Assembly (NCBI RefSeq): GCF_014844095.1
Contig: NZ_CP062163.1
Location: 3,691,501-3,755,500, forward strand
Source of the DNA: Brevibacillus sp. JNUCC-41
Lineage (GTDB): Bacteria; Bacillota; Bacilli; Bacillales; DSM-1321
Direction of reading: 5' to 3'
DNA length: 64,000 nt
Shown: piece after piece, positions 25,432 through 34,291 of the stretch
How the letters are laid out: each line of letters begins with the position of its first letter
Position numbering within the stretch: the first letter of the stretch is position 1
Notes under the pieces: generated by a model
What the model was told of the DNA's origin: nothing
What the model saw: the letters and a program-made list of their open reading frames with translations, nothing else
Database searches by the model: none
Program-made: the position numbers and the translations under genes

Positions 25432-26202
25432 ATGGAATATATAAAGGGAATCGATGTTTCACATTGGCAAGGTGCCATCCGTTGGGGGGAAGTTGCAAAG
25501 GCAGACGTGAAGTTCGTGTTCATTAAAGCAACAGAGGGAACGAGTTATTCTAAGTTATCTTATTTCAAAGAAAACGCACCACAAGCATTGGCAGCGGGAT
25601 TGAAAGTCGGGGCCTATCACTATGCAAAGTTTGCAACTGTTGCAGAAGCAAAGGCTGAGGCAGCTTATTTTTTGGATTCAATCAGATCTTTTGCTTTAAA
25701 TTACCCTATTGTACTGGATCTTGAGGAAAATAAAAAAAAGGCAAAGAAAAAAACGTTGACCGATGCAGCAATAGCTTTCTTAGAAGCTATTGAAGAAGCT
25801 GGATACACGGCTATGCTGTATACCGGTAAATATTTTCTTGAAAATAGTTTAGATGAATCAAGGTTGACGAATTACGCTTTGTGGATTGCCAGATACAACA
25901 GCATGTTGGGACGTAGCGCAGATATTTGGCAGCATTCTGATTCGGGTAAAATAAGCGGCATCAGTACAAAGGTGGACTTGAATATAGCTTATAGGGATTT
26001 TACAAATACAATAAATACTATTAGGACACACAACACCCGTGCATGGGAAGCCGAAACTCCCACAACTTATACAGTAACAAAAGGCGACACACTTAGCTTC
26101 ATTGCAAAAAAACATAATACAACGGTAAAATCTCTTGTTAGTCTTAACGGAATAAAAGACCCCGACAAAATTTATATCGGTCAAAAATTAAGGTTGAAAT
26201 AA
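25432..26202 (+). CDS. GH25 lysozyme with C-terminal LysM domain
   Basis: A 256-residue muramidase. The GH25 domain (residues 1-195) shows [13 protein letters not shown] with the first catalytic aspartate, [17 protein letters not shown], and the LDLEENK segment with the acidic pair. A LysM peptidoglycan-binding module follows at about 208-256 ([20 protein letters not shown] and [10 protein letters not shown]). There is no signal peptide, as in phage endolysins or enzymes released by other routes. AAGGAGG lies eight bases before the ATG. No holin is adjacent. It cleaves the glycan strands of peptidoglycan; whether it acts in sporulation, lysis or as a phage leftover is not clear. Confidence 0.88.
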   Translation: MEYIKGIDVSHWQGAIRWGEVAKADVKFVFIKATEGTSYSKLSYFKENAPQALAAGLKVGAYHYAKFATVAEAKAEAAYFLDSIRSFALNYPIVLDLEENKKKAKKKTLTDAAIAFLEAIEEAGYTAMLYTGKYFLENSLDESRLTNYALWIARYNSMLGRSADIWQHSDSGKISGISTKVDLNIAYRDFTNTINTIRTHNTRAWEAETPTTYTVTKGDTLSFIAKKHNTTVKSLVSLNGIKDPDKIYIGQKLRLK

Positions 26203-26204
26203 GT

Positions 26205-26239
26205 AAAGGCTCTTCTCATGACGAGAGGAGCTTATTTTT
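26205..26239 (+). terminator. Rho-independent terminator after the lysozyme gene
   Basis: AGGCTCTTCTC and GAGAGGAGCTT pair around a short loop and are followed by ATTTTTA. The convergent sspH gene ends just beyond it. Confidence 0.75.
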
Positions 26240-26250
26240 AAATATATTCC

Positions 26251-26430
26251 TTATATTTCTTTAAGTTCGCCAATTGCTACTTCTGATCTTTCCTCTAATG
26301 GTCCTCTCAAATGTACCGTAGCCGTTTTTCCATCTTCATTTAAATTATCAATCCATATTGAGGTGCCATTATATCTCACCTCAATGTCGGATGAAGAAGA
26401 AAGTATCTGTTTTACACGCTTAACATCCAC
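26251..26430 (-). CDS. sspH: Small acid-soluble spore protein H
   Basis: A 59-residue protein starting at GTG with GGAGGG seven bases upstream. It has the length and pattern of H-type SASPs: a start VDVKRVKQIL matching the usual NxxRAKEIL, a middle IWIDNLNEDGKTATVHL matching VxIxxVDExxxTARI, and an end VAIGELKEI matching VPVxxLEE. These proteins are made in the forespore under sigma-G and deposited in the spore core. The gene is convergent with the GH25 lysozyme and monocistronic. Confidence is good because length, start and motif order all agree. Confidence 0.8.
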   Translation of the reverse strand: MDVKRVKQILSSSSDIEVRYNGTSIWIDNLNEDGKTATVHLRGPLEERSEVAIGELKEI

Positions 26431-26891
26431 ATATATCCCTCCCTGCTGATTAGTCTACCTATTATTTGGGGAGAGGCTTAATTTTATTCGTTTATTCAGG
26501 GATTAATGTTGTAACTAAATCATTTAAGTACGATGATGTTTAACGCTTTTTAATTATGTTTGTTATGAAAGGTGAGAATTCTTAATCTTAAAAATAAGTA
26601 TATCTGCCGAAATGGATAGGATTGTAAAAAGAATCTTGAGGTGATGAATTTGAAAAAAAGCAGACTGGAATCCCAGTTTATTTCAATGGGCTAAGAATAA
26701 GCAAAAAAGAATATATTATAAAGCTAACGGCTGCCTTGCTTTCAATAGGGGATTCGCCACCTACTCAAATGAAGTTAATGTGATGGAAGGGCTGAATAAG
26801 GAAGTAAATAAGATGGGACAATATTGGAGGAGAAGATATTGTTTGGTTTGAAGTCCATACGCATTCATATACATGCTTTTAGGGGGGTATC
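26431..26891 (+). other. Intergenic stretch before terC
   Basis: This region carries the minus-strand start of sspH at its left and the TerC ribosome binding site at its right. In between are short plus-strand frames (for example ATG 26645, 16 codons, with AGGTG upstream) that look like degraded coding sequence. I looked for a yybP-ykoY manganese riboswitch, common before terC-like genes, and did not find one. Confidence 0.45.
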
Positions 26892-27641
26892 ATGGAATTA
26901 TCGTTATTATTGGAATATGGCTGGGTGTTAATTATTCTAATTTTTTTAGAAGGCTTATTATCTGCCGATAATGCATTGGTTTTAGCCATCATGTCAAAGC
27001 ATTTACCAAAAGAACAGCAAAAAAAAGCGATTAATATTGGGTTGCTTTTGGCTTTTATATTTAGGATTGGTGCAATCTTTATTATTTCGTACCTTTTCCA
27101 TGTCTGGCAAGTTCAAGCAATTGGGGCTGCATATTTGATTTTCATCTCATTAAAGCATTTACTTAAAAAGGACCACGGGGAGAATGAGGGAAAAGGGAAG
27201 AGCTACCGTATGACCGTTGCACAAATTGCATTGGCTGATATTGCTTTTGCTATCGATTCCATTTTAGCTGCAGTCGCCCTTGTCATTGCCTTGCCAGATA
27301 CACCAATGGGTGAAATAGGAGGTATGGATGGGGCAAAATTCATTGTTATTTTAGTCGGGGCGATTGCAGGTTTAATTGTCATCCGGTTTGCAGCAGGATA
27401 CTTTGTTAAGATACTGACGGAGCGACCTAGCCTCGAAACAGCAGCCATGTTAATCGTTGGTTGGGTAGGGGTTAAGTTATTAATGCATACCCTTGCACAT
27501 CCAGCCGTGCACATTATCCCACACGATTTTGTTGAAGGACCGATTTGGAATATTATCTTTTGGTCAGTCATGCTTCTTATTGCTCTAGGCGGATGGTTTT
27601 TATCTGGAAAAACAGTGAAAAATGATAAGCAAAACGACTAA
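26892..27641 (+). CDS. TerC-family membrane protein (YkoY-like)
   Basis: A 249-residue integral membrane protein with seven predicted helices. The TerC hallmarks are EGLLSADNALVLAIMSKHLP in helix 1 and LADIAFAIDSILAAVAL in helix 4, both with conserved acidic residues in the membrane that bind metal. Bacillus relatives (YkoY, YceF) export manganese and help metallate secreted enzymes. AGGGGGG lies five bases before the ATG. It is monocistronic, with a terminator about 70 bases downstream. Manganese is the likely ion by family, though tellurite resistance is the historical name. Confidence 0.87.
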   Translation: MELSLLLEYGWVLIILIFLEGLLSADNALVLAIMSKHLPKEQQKKAINIGLLLAFIFRIGAIFIISYLFHVWQVQAIGAAYLIFISLKHLLKKDHGENEGKGKSYRMTVAQIALADIAFAIDSILAAVALVIALPDTPMGEIGGMDGAKFIVILVGAIAGLIVIRFAAGYFVKILTERPSLETAAMLIVGWVGVKLLMHTLAHPAVHIIPHDFVEGPIWNIIFWSVMLLIALGGWFLSGKTVKNDKQND

Positions 27642-27707
27642 CGTTATCCGAGTTGAAATACCTTATTGTTCATTTTTGTAAACCTTATGTTTGCTAAATA
27701 GGATTTT

Positions 27708-27735
27708 AAGACCGAATTCCAATTTCGGTCTTTTT
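27708..27735 (+). terminator. Terminator of the terC gene
   Basis: AAGACCGAA and TTCGGTCTT form a perfect 9-bp stem followed by TTT. Confidence 0.8.
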
Positions 27736-27736
27736 G

Positions 27737-27800
27737 CCTCCAGGCACTTGCTTTCCGCGGTGGTCCGGGAGCCTCCTAGGCTCCTTTGCGCTTTTCTAAG
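27737..27800 (+). repeat. Truncated Bacillaceae intergenic repeat
   Basis: The GC-rich stretch CCAGGCACTTGCTTTCCGCG followed by GGTCCGGGAGCCTCCTAGGC and TCCTTTGCGCT is a piece of a repeat I recall between genes in many Bacillus and Peribacillus genomes (CACTTGCTTTCCGCGGG type). Only the left half is present. Its base composition differs sharply from its surroundings. Confidence 0.5.
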
Positions 27801-27930
27801 CAGAAGTCAGGTACATCTGTTCCGATCAATTTTGAATTAACTTTAAGAACCCTTTTTCCTACAAACTGAGGAGACCACAATAAGTGATCTCTTTTATTAT
27901 TGTTTTACAAATCCTGTTTGTAAATCATGT

Positions 27931-28095
27931 ATGAAACAAATATCCTTGATTTATTTATCCACTGCTAAAAACTGTGTACTGTGCACCGATGATGAGGATG
28001 TTAGAAGATTTATGGGCAATGTCCAAAAAGACCAGATGGAGCACTGCCGAAATGTAAGAAAGGATATTACATCGTTTTTAAATCCAACCCGATGA
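27931..28095 (+). CDS. Possible 54-residue ORF
   Basis: An uninterrupted frame from ATG 27931 to TGA 28093 encodes a cysteine-containing, charged peptide (NCVLCTDDEDVRRFMGNV in the middle). There is no clear ribosome binding site and I do not recognise it. It lies directly before the BCCT remnant and could itself be a fragment. Confidence 0.22.
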   Translation: MKQISLIYLSTAKNCVLCTDDEDVRRFMGNVQKDQMEHCRNVRKDITSFLNPTR

Positions 28096-28113
28096 CCAGT
28101 TTGCGGCAGTATA

Positions 28114-28436
28114 GCCTTGTTTGCGATTATGATTATCACCCTTATTTTTCTTTTTGCTACACTGGACTCTTCATCATTCACATTAACAAGCGCTGCATCA
28201 AAAAAGTTGTCATTAGATCAAGAACCAGCCGATGGCACAAAATATTTTGGGCGTTGGTCATAGCGCTCGTAGCGTTTTCCATGATGTTCGGTGGGGGACT
28301 GCATGCTCTTCAATCAGTAGTAGTCATTACTTCCGTTCCACTCATCTTAATGATGGCGATGGCATCGATATCGCCAATTAAATGGATAAAAGAGGATCAG
28401 GCAAGAAGCAGCAGTATAGAAAAAAATGATAAATGA
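28114..28436 (+). pseudogene. BCCT-family betaine transporter, C-terminal remnant
   Basis: From 28114 the frame reads LFAIMIITLIFLFATLDSSS and FTLTSAASKKLS, the helix 9-10 region of OpuD-type glycine betaine transporters (normally with SADSA in place of TLDSS), and then stops at 28259. The next frame continues KIFWALVIALVAFSMMFGGG and ALQSVVVITSVPL, the last helices of the same family, with a natural end at 28436. The N-terminal 350 or so residues are missing and one frameshift splits the rest. It is a dead gene. A long hairpin at 28502-28550 was probably its terminator. Confidence 0.65.
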
Positions 28437-28501
28437 AGAACCTACAAAACTAACATCTTAAAAGTATCATTCAAACTGGGAGGATATTGTATAAGGGAAT
28501 A

Positions 28502-28550
28502 AACGCCAGCAGGCATCAGCTAAAAAAACAGCTGGTGCCTGTTTGGCGTT
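28502..28550 (+). terminator. Long hairpin downstream of the BCCT remnant
   Basis: AACGCCAGCAGGCATCAGCT pairs with AGCTGGTGCCTGTTTGGCGT almost completely around AAAAAAAC. There is no T-run, so the terminator role is likely rather than certain. Confidence 0.5.
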
Positions 28551-28615
28551 CGATGAAACCGTACAATCGATTTGTTTAATAAACCTTAAATAATGAATGA
28601 GAATATCATAGATAG

Positions 28616-28816
28616 GGCGGTGTACCATGTACAAGGCATAATGGTCTCTGTGCGAATCCGTTCACACTCATGCCTGGTGGTATTGCAAGTGCATCACTAA
28701 GTGTAATGGATATAGCTAATAGGACTTTATTGAAAGCGGCATATGAAATTGAACAATGGTCCGAAGGTTGGGACATACTTCTGATTGTACCGGGGAAAAC
28801 GTTACAACGTAATTGA
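28616..28816 (+). pseudogene. Unassigned open stretch without start
   Basis: Sixty-six open codons end at TGA 28814. The translation is protein-like (PGGIASASLSVMDIANRTLL then KAAYEIEQWSEGWDILLIVP), but there is no start with a ribosome binding site and no family I can name. A lost N-terminus is the simplest explanation. Confidence 0.3.
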
Positions 28817-28947
28817 TTTGTAAACAAAAAATATCACCGAATTATTTATCGCAAAGTCGATGATAAATGGCAGATGATCCAGCGGAGCTTTTTGACGGTA
28901 GAAGACCTTCAAATACCTATCTGTCCATTAAAGAAATGATGACCATA

Positions 28948-28978
28948 TGAATAAAAACAAAAATGCCTCCTCATATTA
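28948..28978 (+). promoter_or_regulatory. Sigma-G-type promoter of the germination operon
   Basis: TGAATA at 28948-28953 and CATATTA at 28972-28978 are 18 bases apart, matching forespore sigma-G promoters (TGAATA, 17-18, CATNNTA). The first germination gene starts 20 bases downstream, and such operons are known sigma-G targets. Confidence 0.65.
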
Positions 28979-28998
28979 AAAGAGAGGGGATGTGTCAC

Positions 28999-30102
28999 AT
29001 GATAAAAAGTATATCAACTTTTCAAGCGACAATGGTGCTGATTCTATCCACTGGATTAATGAGCCATGTTATCGTTTTGCCTTCATTGCTTGGGGCATCC
29101 GGAAGAGATTCATGGATCAGTAATTTAATCACTGGGATGCTTTTTCTAATATGGCTTCCCATGGTTTATAGGATCATAAATAAAACAAAGCAACAGCATA
29201 TCATTGGCTGGCTTCATACTCACAGTCACCCGCTCGCCGCCTGGTCCATAAAAATCCTTCTTTTCTTCTATATTTTAATAAACTTGTTTGTCACTTTATT
29301 TAGCACATTTTCCTGGGTAAACAGTACTTATATGATTCAAACGCCAGAATATGTATTATTTATACCTTTCATCATCCTATGTTTTATTGCTGCCGAGGCT
29401 GGAATCAAAACAATAGCGATTGCCGGGGGATTGGTTTTGCCCCTTGTTGTGGCGCTTGGGTTTATGATAATGACGGCGAATATACAGTTTAAGGATTACT
29501 CCTTGCTTTTTCCTGTTTTTGAAAATGGGATTACACCTGTTTGGGACGGGGTCGTAATACTAGGTGGAGGTTTTACAGAGATATTTCTACTCGTTTTGAT
29601 TCAACAGTTTATAAAGACAGAAATAAAGTTCAGGAGTTTACTTTTTTTAAGTTTATTTCTTTTGTTTATCAGTATGGGACCCATAATAGGCTCCATTACA
29701 GAGTTTGGTCCGGTACAAGCTGCAAAAATAAGCAATCCGGCATACGCTCAATGGCGGTTACTAACCATGGGTAAATATTTGAACCGGCTGGATTTTTTAT
29801 CAATATACCAATGGCTTTCAGGTGCATTTATCCGTGTATCGTTATCGATATTCCTAATGGGGGAACTGTTTCAATTTAAATCAAAGAAAATAAAAAATAT
29901 TGTATTGCTTGCTATAACAGTCTCCTTAATCATTGCGCTTTGTATACCAATCGACATTCCAGCATACAGGGATTTTACGGAACGATATTATTTTAAATTC
30001 AGTGTGATTAGCATTTTGGTCATAACTTTTTTCATTAACATGGTCATTTTTCTAAAAGAAAGGGTGAAAAAGAATGAAGCCTCTATTGAACAAGGCAAAT
30101 AA
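28999..30102 (+). CDS. Spore germination receptor B subunit (GerAB/KB family)
   Basis: A 367-residue integral membrane protein of the endospore germination permease family (Spore_permease, APC fold, ten helices). It starts with ISTFQATMVLILSTGLMSHV, the usual FQ-x8-G segment of GerAB proteins. The B subunit binds the germinant (amino acid) in the spore inner membrane. ATG 28999 is preferred because GAGGGGATG lies upstream; a longer in-frame start at 28963 has no ribosome binding site. The gene overlaps the A-subunit gene by 29 bases, and the order is B-A-C instead of the more common A-B-C. The specific germinant cannot be predicted. Confidence 0.87.
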   Translation: MIKSISTFQATMVLILSTGLMSHVIVLPSLLGASGRDSWISNLITGMLFLIWLPMVYRIINKTKQQHIIGWLHTHSHPLAAWSIKILLFFYILINLFVTLFSTFSWVNSTYMIQTPEYVLFIPFIILCFIAAEAGIKTIAIAGGLVLPLVVALGFMIMTANIQFKDYSLLFPVFENGITPVWDGVVILGGGFTEIFLLVLIQQFIKTEIKFRSLLFLSLFLLFISMGPIIGSITEFGPVQAAKISNPAYAQWRLLTMGKYLNRLDFLSIYQWLSGAFIRVSLSIFLMGELFQFKSKKIKNIVLLAITVSLIIALCIPIDIPAYRDFTERYYFKFSVISILVITFFINMVIFLKERVKKNEASIEQGK

Positions 30103-31579
30103 GGGGAGTTCTTCGGAGATCCAACTGAAGACGGAATATTTCATTGAATTATTCGGAATGAGCTCGGATGTAAAATTCAAAAAGCATACCATTACATCTG
30201 AAGGGAAAACAGATTCGCCCCTTATTTGCACTTTGATTTATTCAGAGGTGTTGGTCGATGTCAAAAAATTGTGGGAATCAGTAGCACGGCTTGATAGTGC
30301 ATTCATAAATTCTAAACTGAAGGAAGAAGAGGTTATAGAGGATCCGCAAGAAGAATTTAAAGTCAGTAGGGTTTTCCCTTCCTCCACTTTAAAAGAAAAT
30401 GTGGAGGAAAACGTATTTTCCGGGATGGTCCTGATGCTATTTGAAGAATTGGATTTATTATTGATGTTTTCCCTACCAAGCATCCCGAATCGAAGTCCCG
30501 AGGAAACAAGTAGTGAAACTTCCATCCGAGGTCCACGTGATGGATTTATCGAAGATATCTCTGTTAATTTAGGGTTGATCAGAAAAAGATATAAAACTGC
30601 ATCACTCGAAAATCAAGCATTTACCATTGGGAATAGGAGCAAGACAAAAATCAATTTATTATATGTGAAGGATGTTGTAAATCCAGAAACCATTGAAAAA
30701 GTAAAAAGGAAAATCTCCTCAATAAACACAGATATTTTGTTGGGAACTGCTGAACTTGAAGAATTTTTATCAGGCAGTAAGTTCAACCTGATCCCGTTTT
30801 TTGATTATACAGGGAGGCCGGATTATGCTGTAGCCAGTTTAAACAATGGGCGCTTTGTCATTTTAGTGGATGGGTCACCAACTGCCTTAATTGGGCCAGG
30901 TAATATTACACTCTTGTTAAAAGCCGCGGAAGATCGTCATACTCCTTCTTACTATACAAATTTCGAATATTTCTTTCGCATTATCGGACTGCTAGTATCA
31001 ATATTTCTGCCAGGTTTTTATATAGCACTAGTATCATTTCAATTAGACCAGCTCCCTTTCTCATTTTTGGCGACGATAACCGTATCTAGATTTGGATTGC
31101 CTATATCACCTCAACAAGAGGCTTTCTTGATTTTGGGTTTATTTGAGCTGTTTCGAGAGGCAGGGGTCACACTCCCAAAACCAATCGGTCAATCACTGGC
31201 TGTTGTGGGTGGGTTAATCATTGGTGATGCGGCAATTAGAGGCGGGATTACATCCCCGACGATGTTGGTGGTTGCAGGTACTACTGCGGTAGCCACCTAT
31301 ACATTAATCAATCAATCATTAGGTGGAATTGTAAGCATGGCCAGGTTTTATGTATTATTTCTCTCTTCTATTTTAGGTTTATTCGGATTTTTTCTCGGTG
31401 TTTTCTCTATTGTCCTTTATTTATCAAGGCTGCAGGTTTATGGTTTACCCTACTTAGCGCCTATTTCACCAATATCCTTGAAAGATCTAGGGGGCGGTGT
31501 CTTTGTTAAACCATATCTCTTTAAAAAGAAACGAGCCGAGACGCTGAATACCAGGGACAATACAAAAGGAAATCGCTAA
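30074..31579 (+). CDS. Spore germination receptor A subunit (GerAA/KA family)
   Basis: A 501-residue protein with a soluble N-terminal region (about 1-290) and a membrane domain of four to five helices. GerA-family marks are RGPRDGFIEDISVNLGLIRK near residue 155, FVILVDGSPTALIGPG near residue 260, and FGLPISPQQEAFLILGLFEL in the membrane part. It forms the channel-like part of the germinant receptor. AAAGGGTG lies just inside the end of the B gene and eight bases before the ATG. The stop overlaps the C-subunit start (TAATG), so the three genes are translationally coupled. Confidence 0.9.
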   Translation: MKPLLNKANKGSSSEIQLKTEYFIELFGMSSDVKFKKHTITSEGKTDSPLICTLIYSEVLVDVKKLWESVARLDSAFINSKLKEEEVIEDPQEEFKVSRVFPSSTLKENVEENVFSGMVLMLFEELDLLLMFSLPSIPNRSPEETSSETSIRGPRDGFIEDISVNLGLIRKRYKTASLENQAFTIGNRSKTKINLLYVKDVVNPETIEKVKRKISSINTDILLGTAELEEFLSGSKFNLIPFFDYTGRPDYAVASLNNGRFVILVDGSPTALIGPGNITLLLKAAEDRHTPSYYTNFEYFFRIIGLLVSIFLPGFYIALVSFQLDQLPFSFLATITVSRFGLPISPQQEAFLILGLFELFREAGVTLPKPIGQSLAVVGGLIIGDAAIRGGITSPTMLVVAGTTAVATYTLINQSLGGIVSMARFYVLFLSSILGLFGFFLGVFSIVLYLSRLQVYGLPYLAPISPISLKDLGGGVFVKPYLFKKKRAETLNTRDNTKGNR

Positions 31580-32718
31580 TGAAAGTGATCCTTAGAATTA
31601 TACTATTTGTATTGAGCATCGCTCTTTTAAGTGGCTGCTGGGATACAAAGGATATTCAAGATATTCAATATATAAGTGCAATGGGAATAGATTATCAAAA
31701 TGGTCAGTATGTCATTTATGTCCAGGTGACGTCTTTTGCCGGTGTTGCTAAACAAGAAGGTTTGGAACCAAAACCAACAACTGTTTGGGTCGCCAAAGGG
31801 CGAGGGGAAACAATGAACGAGGCCATGAATGACATTTATAAAAAGGCAAACCAATATATATATTGGGCCCATGTTAAAGTGATCATTTTCTCTGAAAGCT
31901 TACTAAAAAATGGATTGGTCAACGTAAACGATCCCATTTTAAGATTTCAGCAAATTAGGGAAACAACTTGGTTATATGGAACCGATGATTCCTTAGAAAA
32001 GATCCTTTTTGTCAATAGTCTATTCGGCTCATCGGTACAAACAAGCATTTTCAATCCGGATGATATTTATAAATTAAGGTCCTTTGTCGAACCCATCCGG
32101 ATCCAAAGATTTTATACGCAAAATTATGAAACAGGAATGACAATAAAACTACCGAAGATTTCGTTGAGAAATGAGGTGTGGAAAGCAAAAGGAAAATCCC
32201 AGAACACCGTAAAACTATCAGGGTCCTACCTTATTAAAAATAATAAACTGATGGGGGAGGTAGCAAATAAACATCTAGGGGGATTGAGGTGGTTGACAAA
32301 ATCAACAGAAAGGTCCCCAATTAGAATAAAAATCAACAACAACAAGAATATTCAATTATCGCTAATGAGGCCCAAATTCAATATAAAGCCAATCTATGTA
32401 AATGATGAAGTCGAATTTGATATTTCAATTGAAGTAGAAGGTGCCATAATGGATATGGAAGAAAACATCTCCTTTCCCCACCTTAAAGAAAAAATACAAC
32501 GGGCATTGGAGAAAGAAATTAGGGATACTTACAAATATGCTCTTAAAAAAAATATAGACATTTATAATTTAGAAGGAGTTATCTACAGAAAGGATTTGAA
32601 AAAGTGGAAAGAAGTTTCCAAAGAGGGTTTTAGCCTTAATGAAGAATCCATTCGTAATATTCAGGTGGATGCTACGATTAAAATAACAGGCGATTATAAA
32701 TATGAGTACATGAATTGA
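31579..32718 (+). CDS. Spore germination receptor C subunit, lipoprotein (GerAC family)
   Basis: A 379-residue lipoprotein. The signal peptide ends in the lipobox LLSGC with the lipid-anchored cysteine at residue 20, followed by WDTKDIQDIQYISAMGIDY, the usual start of mature GerAC proteins. The remainder forms the three-domain Ger(x)C fold on the outer face of the spore inner membrane. The start codon overlaps the A-subunit stop. No clear T-run hairpin follows at once; a short frame at 32746-32823 (MTESSFKAVSNDYDMAATVY) looks like a fragment. All three subunits are intact, so the receptor is probably functional. Confidence 0.9.
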   Translation: MKVILRIILFVLSIALLSGCWDTKDIQDIQYISAMGIDYQNGQYVIYVQVTSFAGVAKQEGLEPKPTTVWVAKGRGETMNEAMNDIYKKANQYIYWAHVKVIIFSESLLKNGLVNVNDPILRFQQIRETTWLYGTDDSLEKILFVNSLFGSSVQTSIFNPDDIYKLRSFVEPIRIQRFYTQNYETGMTIKLPKISLRNEVWKAKGKSQNTVKLSGSYLIKNNKLMGEVANKHLGGLRWLTKSTERSPIRIKINNNKNIQLSLMRPKFNIKPIYVNDEVEFDISIEVEGAIMDMEENISFPHLKEKIQRALEKEIRDTYKYALKKNIDIYNLEGVIYRKDLKKWKEVSKEGFSLNEESIRNIQVDATIKITGDYKYEYMN

Positions 32719-32874
32719 TACCTTCAGTAGTGAATCGTAGGCTGCCATGACAGAATCTTCCTTCAAAGCCGTTTCCAATGATTATGATATGGCAGCTACT
32801 GTATATGGTATACCCAACAACTAACTATGTAAGGATTTATTTTAACTTACATAACGATTAAAGGAAACTCGATT

Positions 32875-34014
32875 TTACTTTAATAGACCTAAGCGAAATC
32901 CATAGACTACGACTTGTGTACGGTTCTTGGCTTTAAACTTTGTCATTAAACTGCTTATATAATCCCTTATAGTATGCTGGCTTAATTGCAATAATTCGGC
33001 CATCTTTTTATTGTTATGCCCCTCCGCCAGCAAATTTAAAATCATGGATTCCCGTTCCGTTAATTGTAGATCTGTATCAATGGATACCTCATCATCCTGT
33101 CTTGATAAATATAAGCCTAACCGTTTTCCGACCTGTTCAAGTAAAGTTAGTTCATCTTTTGAATAATCGAATTCCTCTCCTAATTGATCAAAGGTCAGCC
33201 AGCCGAAGACTTGTTGGTCATGAACAATCGGCACAAATATGACAGATGAAAGATTAAACAACGTAATATGTTCCTTTTTAATATAATGATTGGGATTCTT
33301 TAAAAAAACAGGCTTTTTTGAATTGAAAACAAAGGATTGCTTCAAGCTGAGTTGCCCTCTCATGCTTTGAACCTTGGGGAGCTCCTCTCCAATGGTGCCA
33401 TAAAATTGATTGGACCAAGGAATATAAGCATAAAAAACACATCTTTTATAGTGAAAGAACTCTTCACATTTTTTTAGGATATGAGCAAAGTCCTTAATTC
33501 CTGATGAATTAATTAGAAGCTCATCTAACTGGTCTAATAGTTTCAGCCTTTTCAGTTCAGCATTTTCTTCCTGGGTTTTTGAAAGTTGCGTTGGCTCGAC
33601 ATCCATCCATTTGTTATAGCTATGGATGAGATGAGAGAAAATGGATAATAAGAAAAGTAGAATGGGAATGGTTTGGGCCTGTTTCAGGTTGGCCATTAAG
33701 GTAACGATGGACTTTTCAAAAATTAATCGGAACATGCTGAAATGTTTCACATTTAAAATGGGTAGATGTGATTGAAGCCAAGTTTCCAGATGCTTATCGT
33801 ATGTTTCATTTATGTCTTCGATTTTTGGAGCGGATAAAAATAGTAGGAATGATTCAAGTAATGTTTGTATCACCTTACGTTCATTTTCTAATATAAGGGG
33901 CTCAAGATTCAAATAAATATTGAAATTTTCTTCAATTTGTTTGTTATGGCTTTTTATGAATAATATGAATTGCTGAAACGATATTTCTTCATAAGCATGT
34001 GAGGGCTGGATCAT
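32875..34014 (-). CDS. GAF-domain LuxR-type transcriptional regulator
   Basis: A 379-residue regulator. Residues 1-160 are helical and unassigned, residues about 165-310 form a GAF sensor domain (VIFVPIVHDQQVFGWLTFDQ is its end), and residues about 318-379 are a LuxR HTH (LTERESMILNLLAEGHNNKK then MAELLQLSQHTIRDYISSL). Such proteins in bacilli often stand beside short-chain dehydrogenase genes and activate them in response to small aromatic or alicyclic ligands. Here it is divergent from two SDR genes. AAGGAG lies upstream at long spacing. A CCCCT-ATATA-AGGGG palindrome at 34042-34056 may be its operator. Confidence 0.82.
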   Translation of the reverse strand: MIQPSHAYEEISFQQFILFIKSHNKQIEENFNIYLNLEPLILENERKVIQTLLESFLLFLSAPKIEDINETYDKHLETWLQSHLPILNVKHFSMFRLIFEKSIVTLMANLKQAQTIPILLFLLSIFSHLIHSYNKWMDVEPTQLSKTQEENAELKRLKLLDQLDELLINSSGIKDFAHILKKCEEFFHYKRCVFYAYIPWSNQFYGTIGEELPKVQSMRGQLSLKQSFVFNSKKPVFLKNPNHYIKKEHITLFNLSSVIFVPIVHDQQVFGWLTFDQLGEEFDYSKDELTLLEQVGKRLGLYLSRQDDEVSIDTDLQLTERESMILNLLAEGHNNKKMAELLQLSQHTIRDYISSLMTKFKAKNRTQVVVYGFRLGLLK

Positions 34015-34041
34015 ACGGGTCTCTTCTCCTTAAACAAAATA

Positions 34042-34056
34042 CCCCTATATAAGGGG
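34042..34056. promoter_or_regulatory. Palindrome in the LuxR-SDR divergent region
   Basis: CCCCT, ATATA, AGGGG is a 15-base inverted repeat 28 bases upstream of the regulator start. Its position in the divergent region suggests an operator, but no second copy was found close to the SDR start. Confidence 0.35.
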
Positions 34057-34291
34057 GATACTTACTCTATTATTATACAGCATATTATAGGATAGTATTT
34101 CAAATTACGAGGAGTAAAATAAAGGCATAGACAGACAATGAAGCTTTTTTTAGCGGCATTCCATATAAAGGGATGGACAATTGCTTAAAAGTCAGCTTTC
34201 ATTACTTGTATAGGAATACTAGACTAGTGAGAACCTCTAAGGAAGAGGATTTCAGTATCAGAAAAATAAGAAAAGGAGATCTGGTGCAATC

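Noticed and set aside
26431..26891. yybP-ykoY manganese riboswitch before the terC gene
   Set aside because: The conserved internal-loop motifs of that riboswitch could not be found in the leader.
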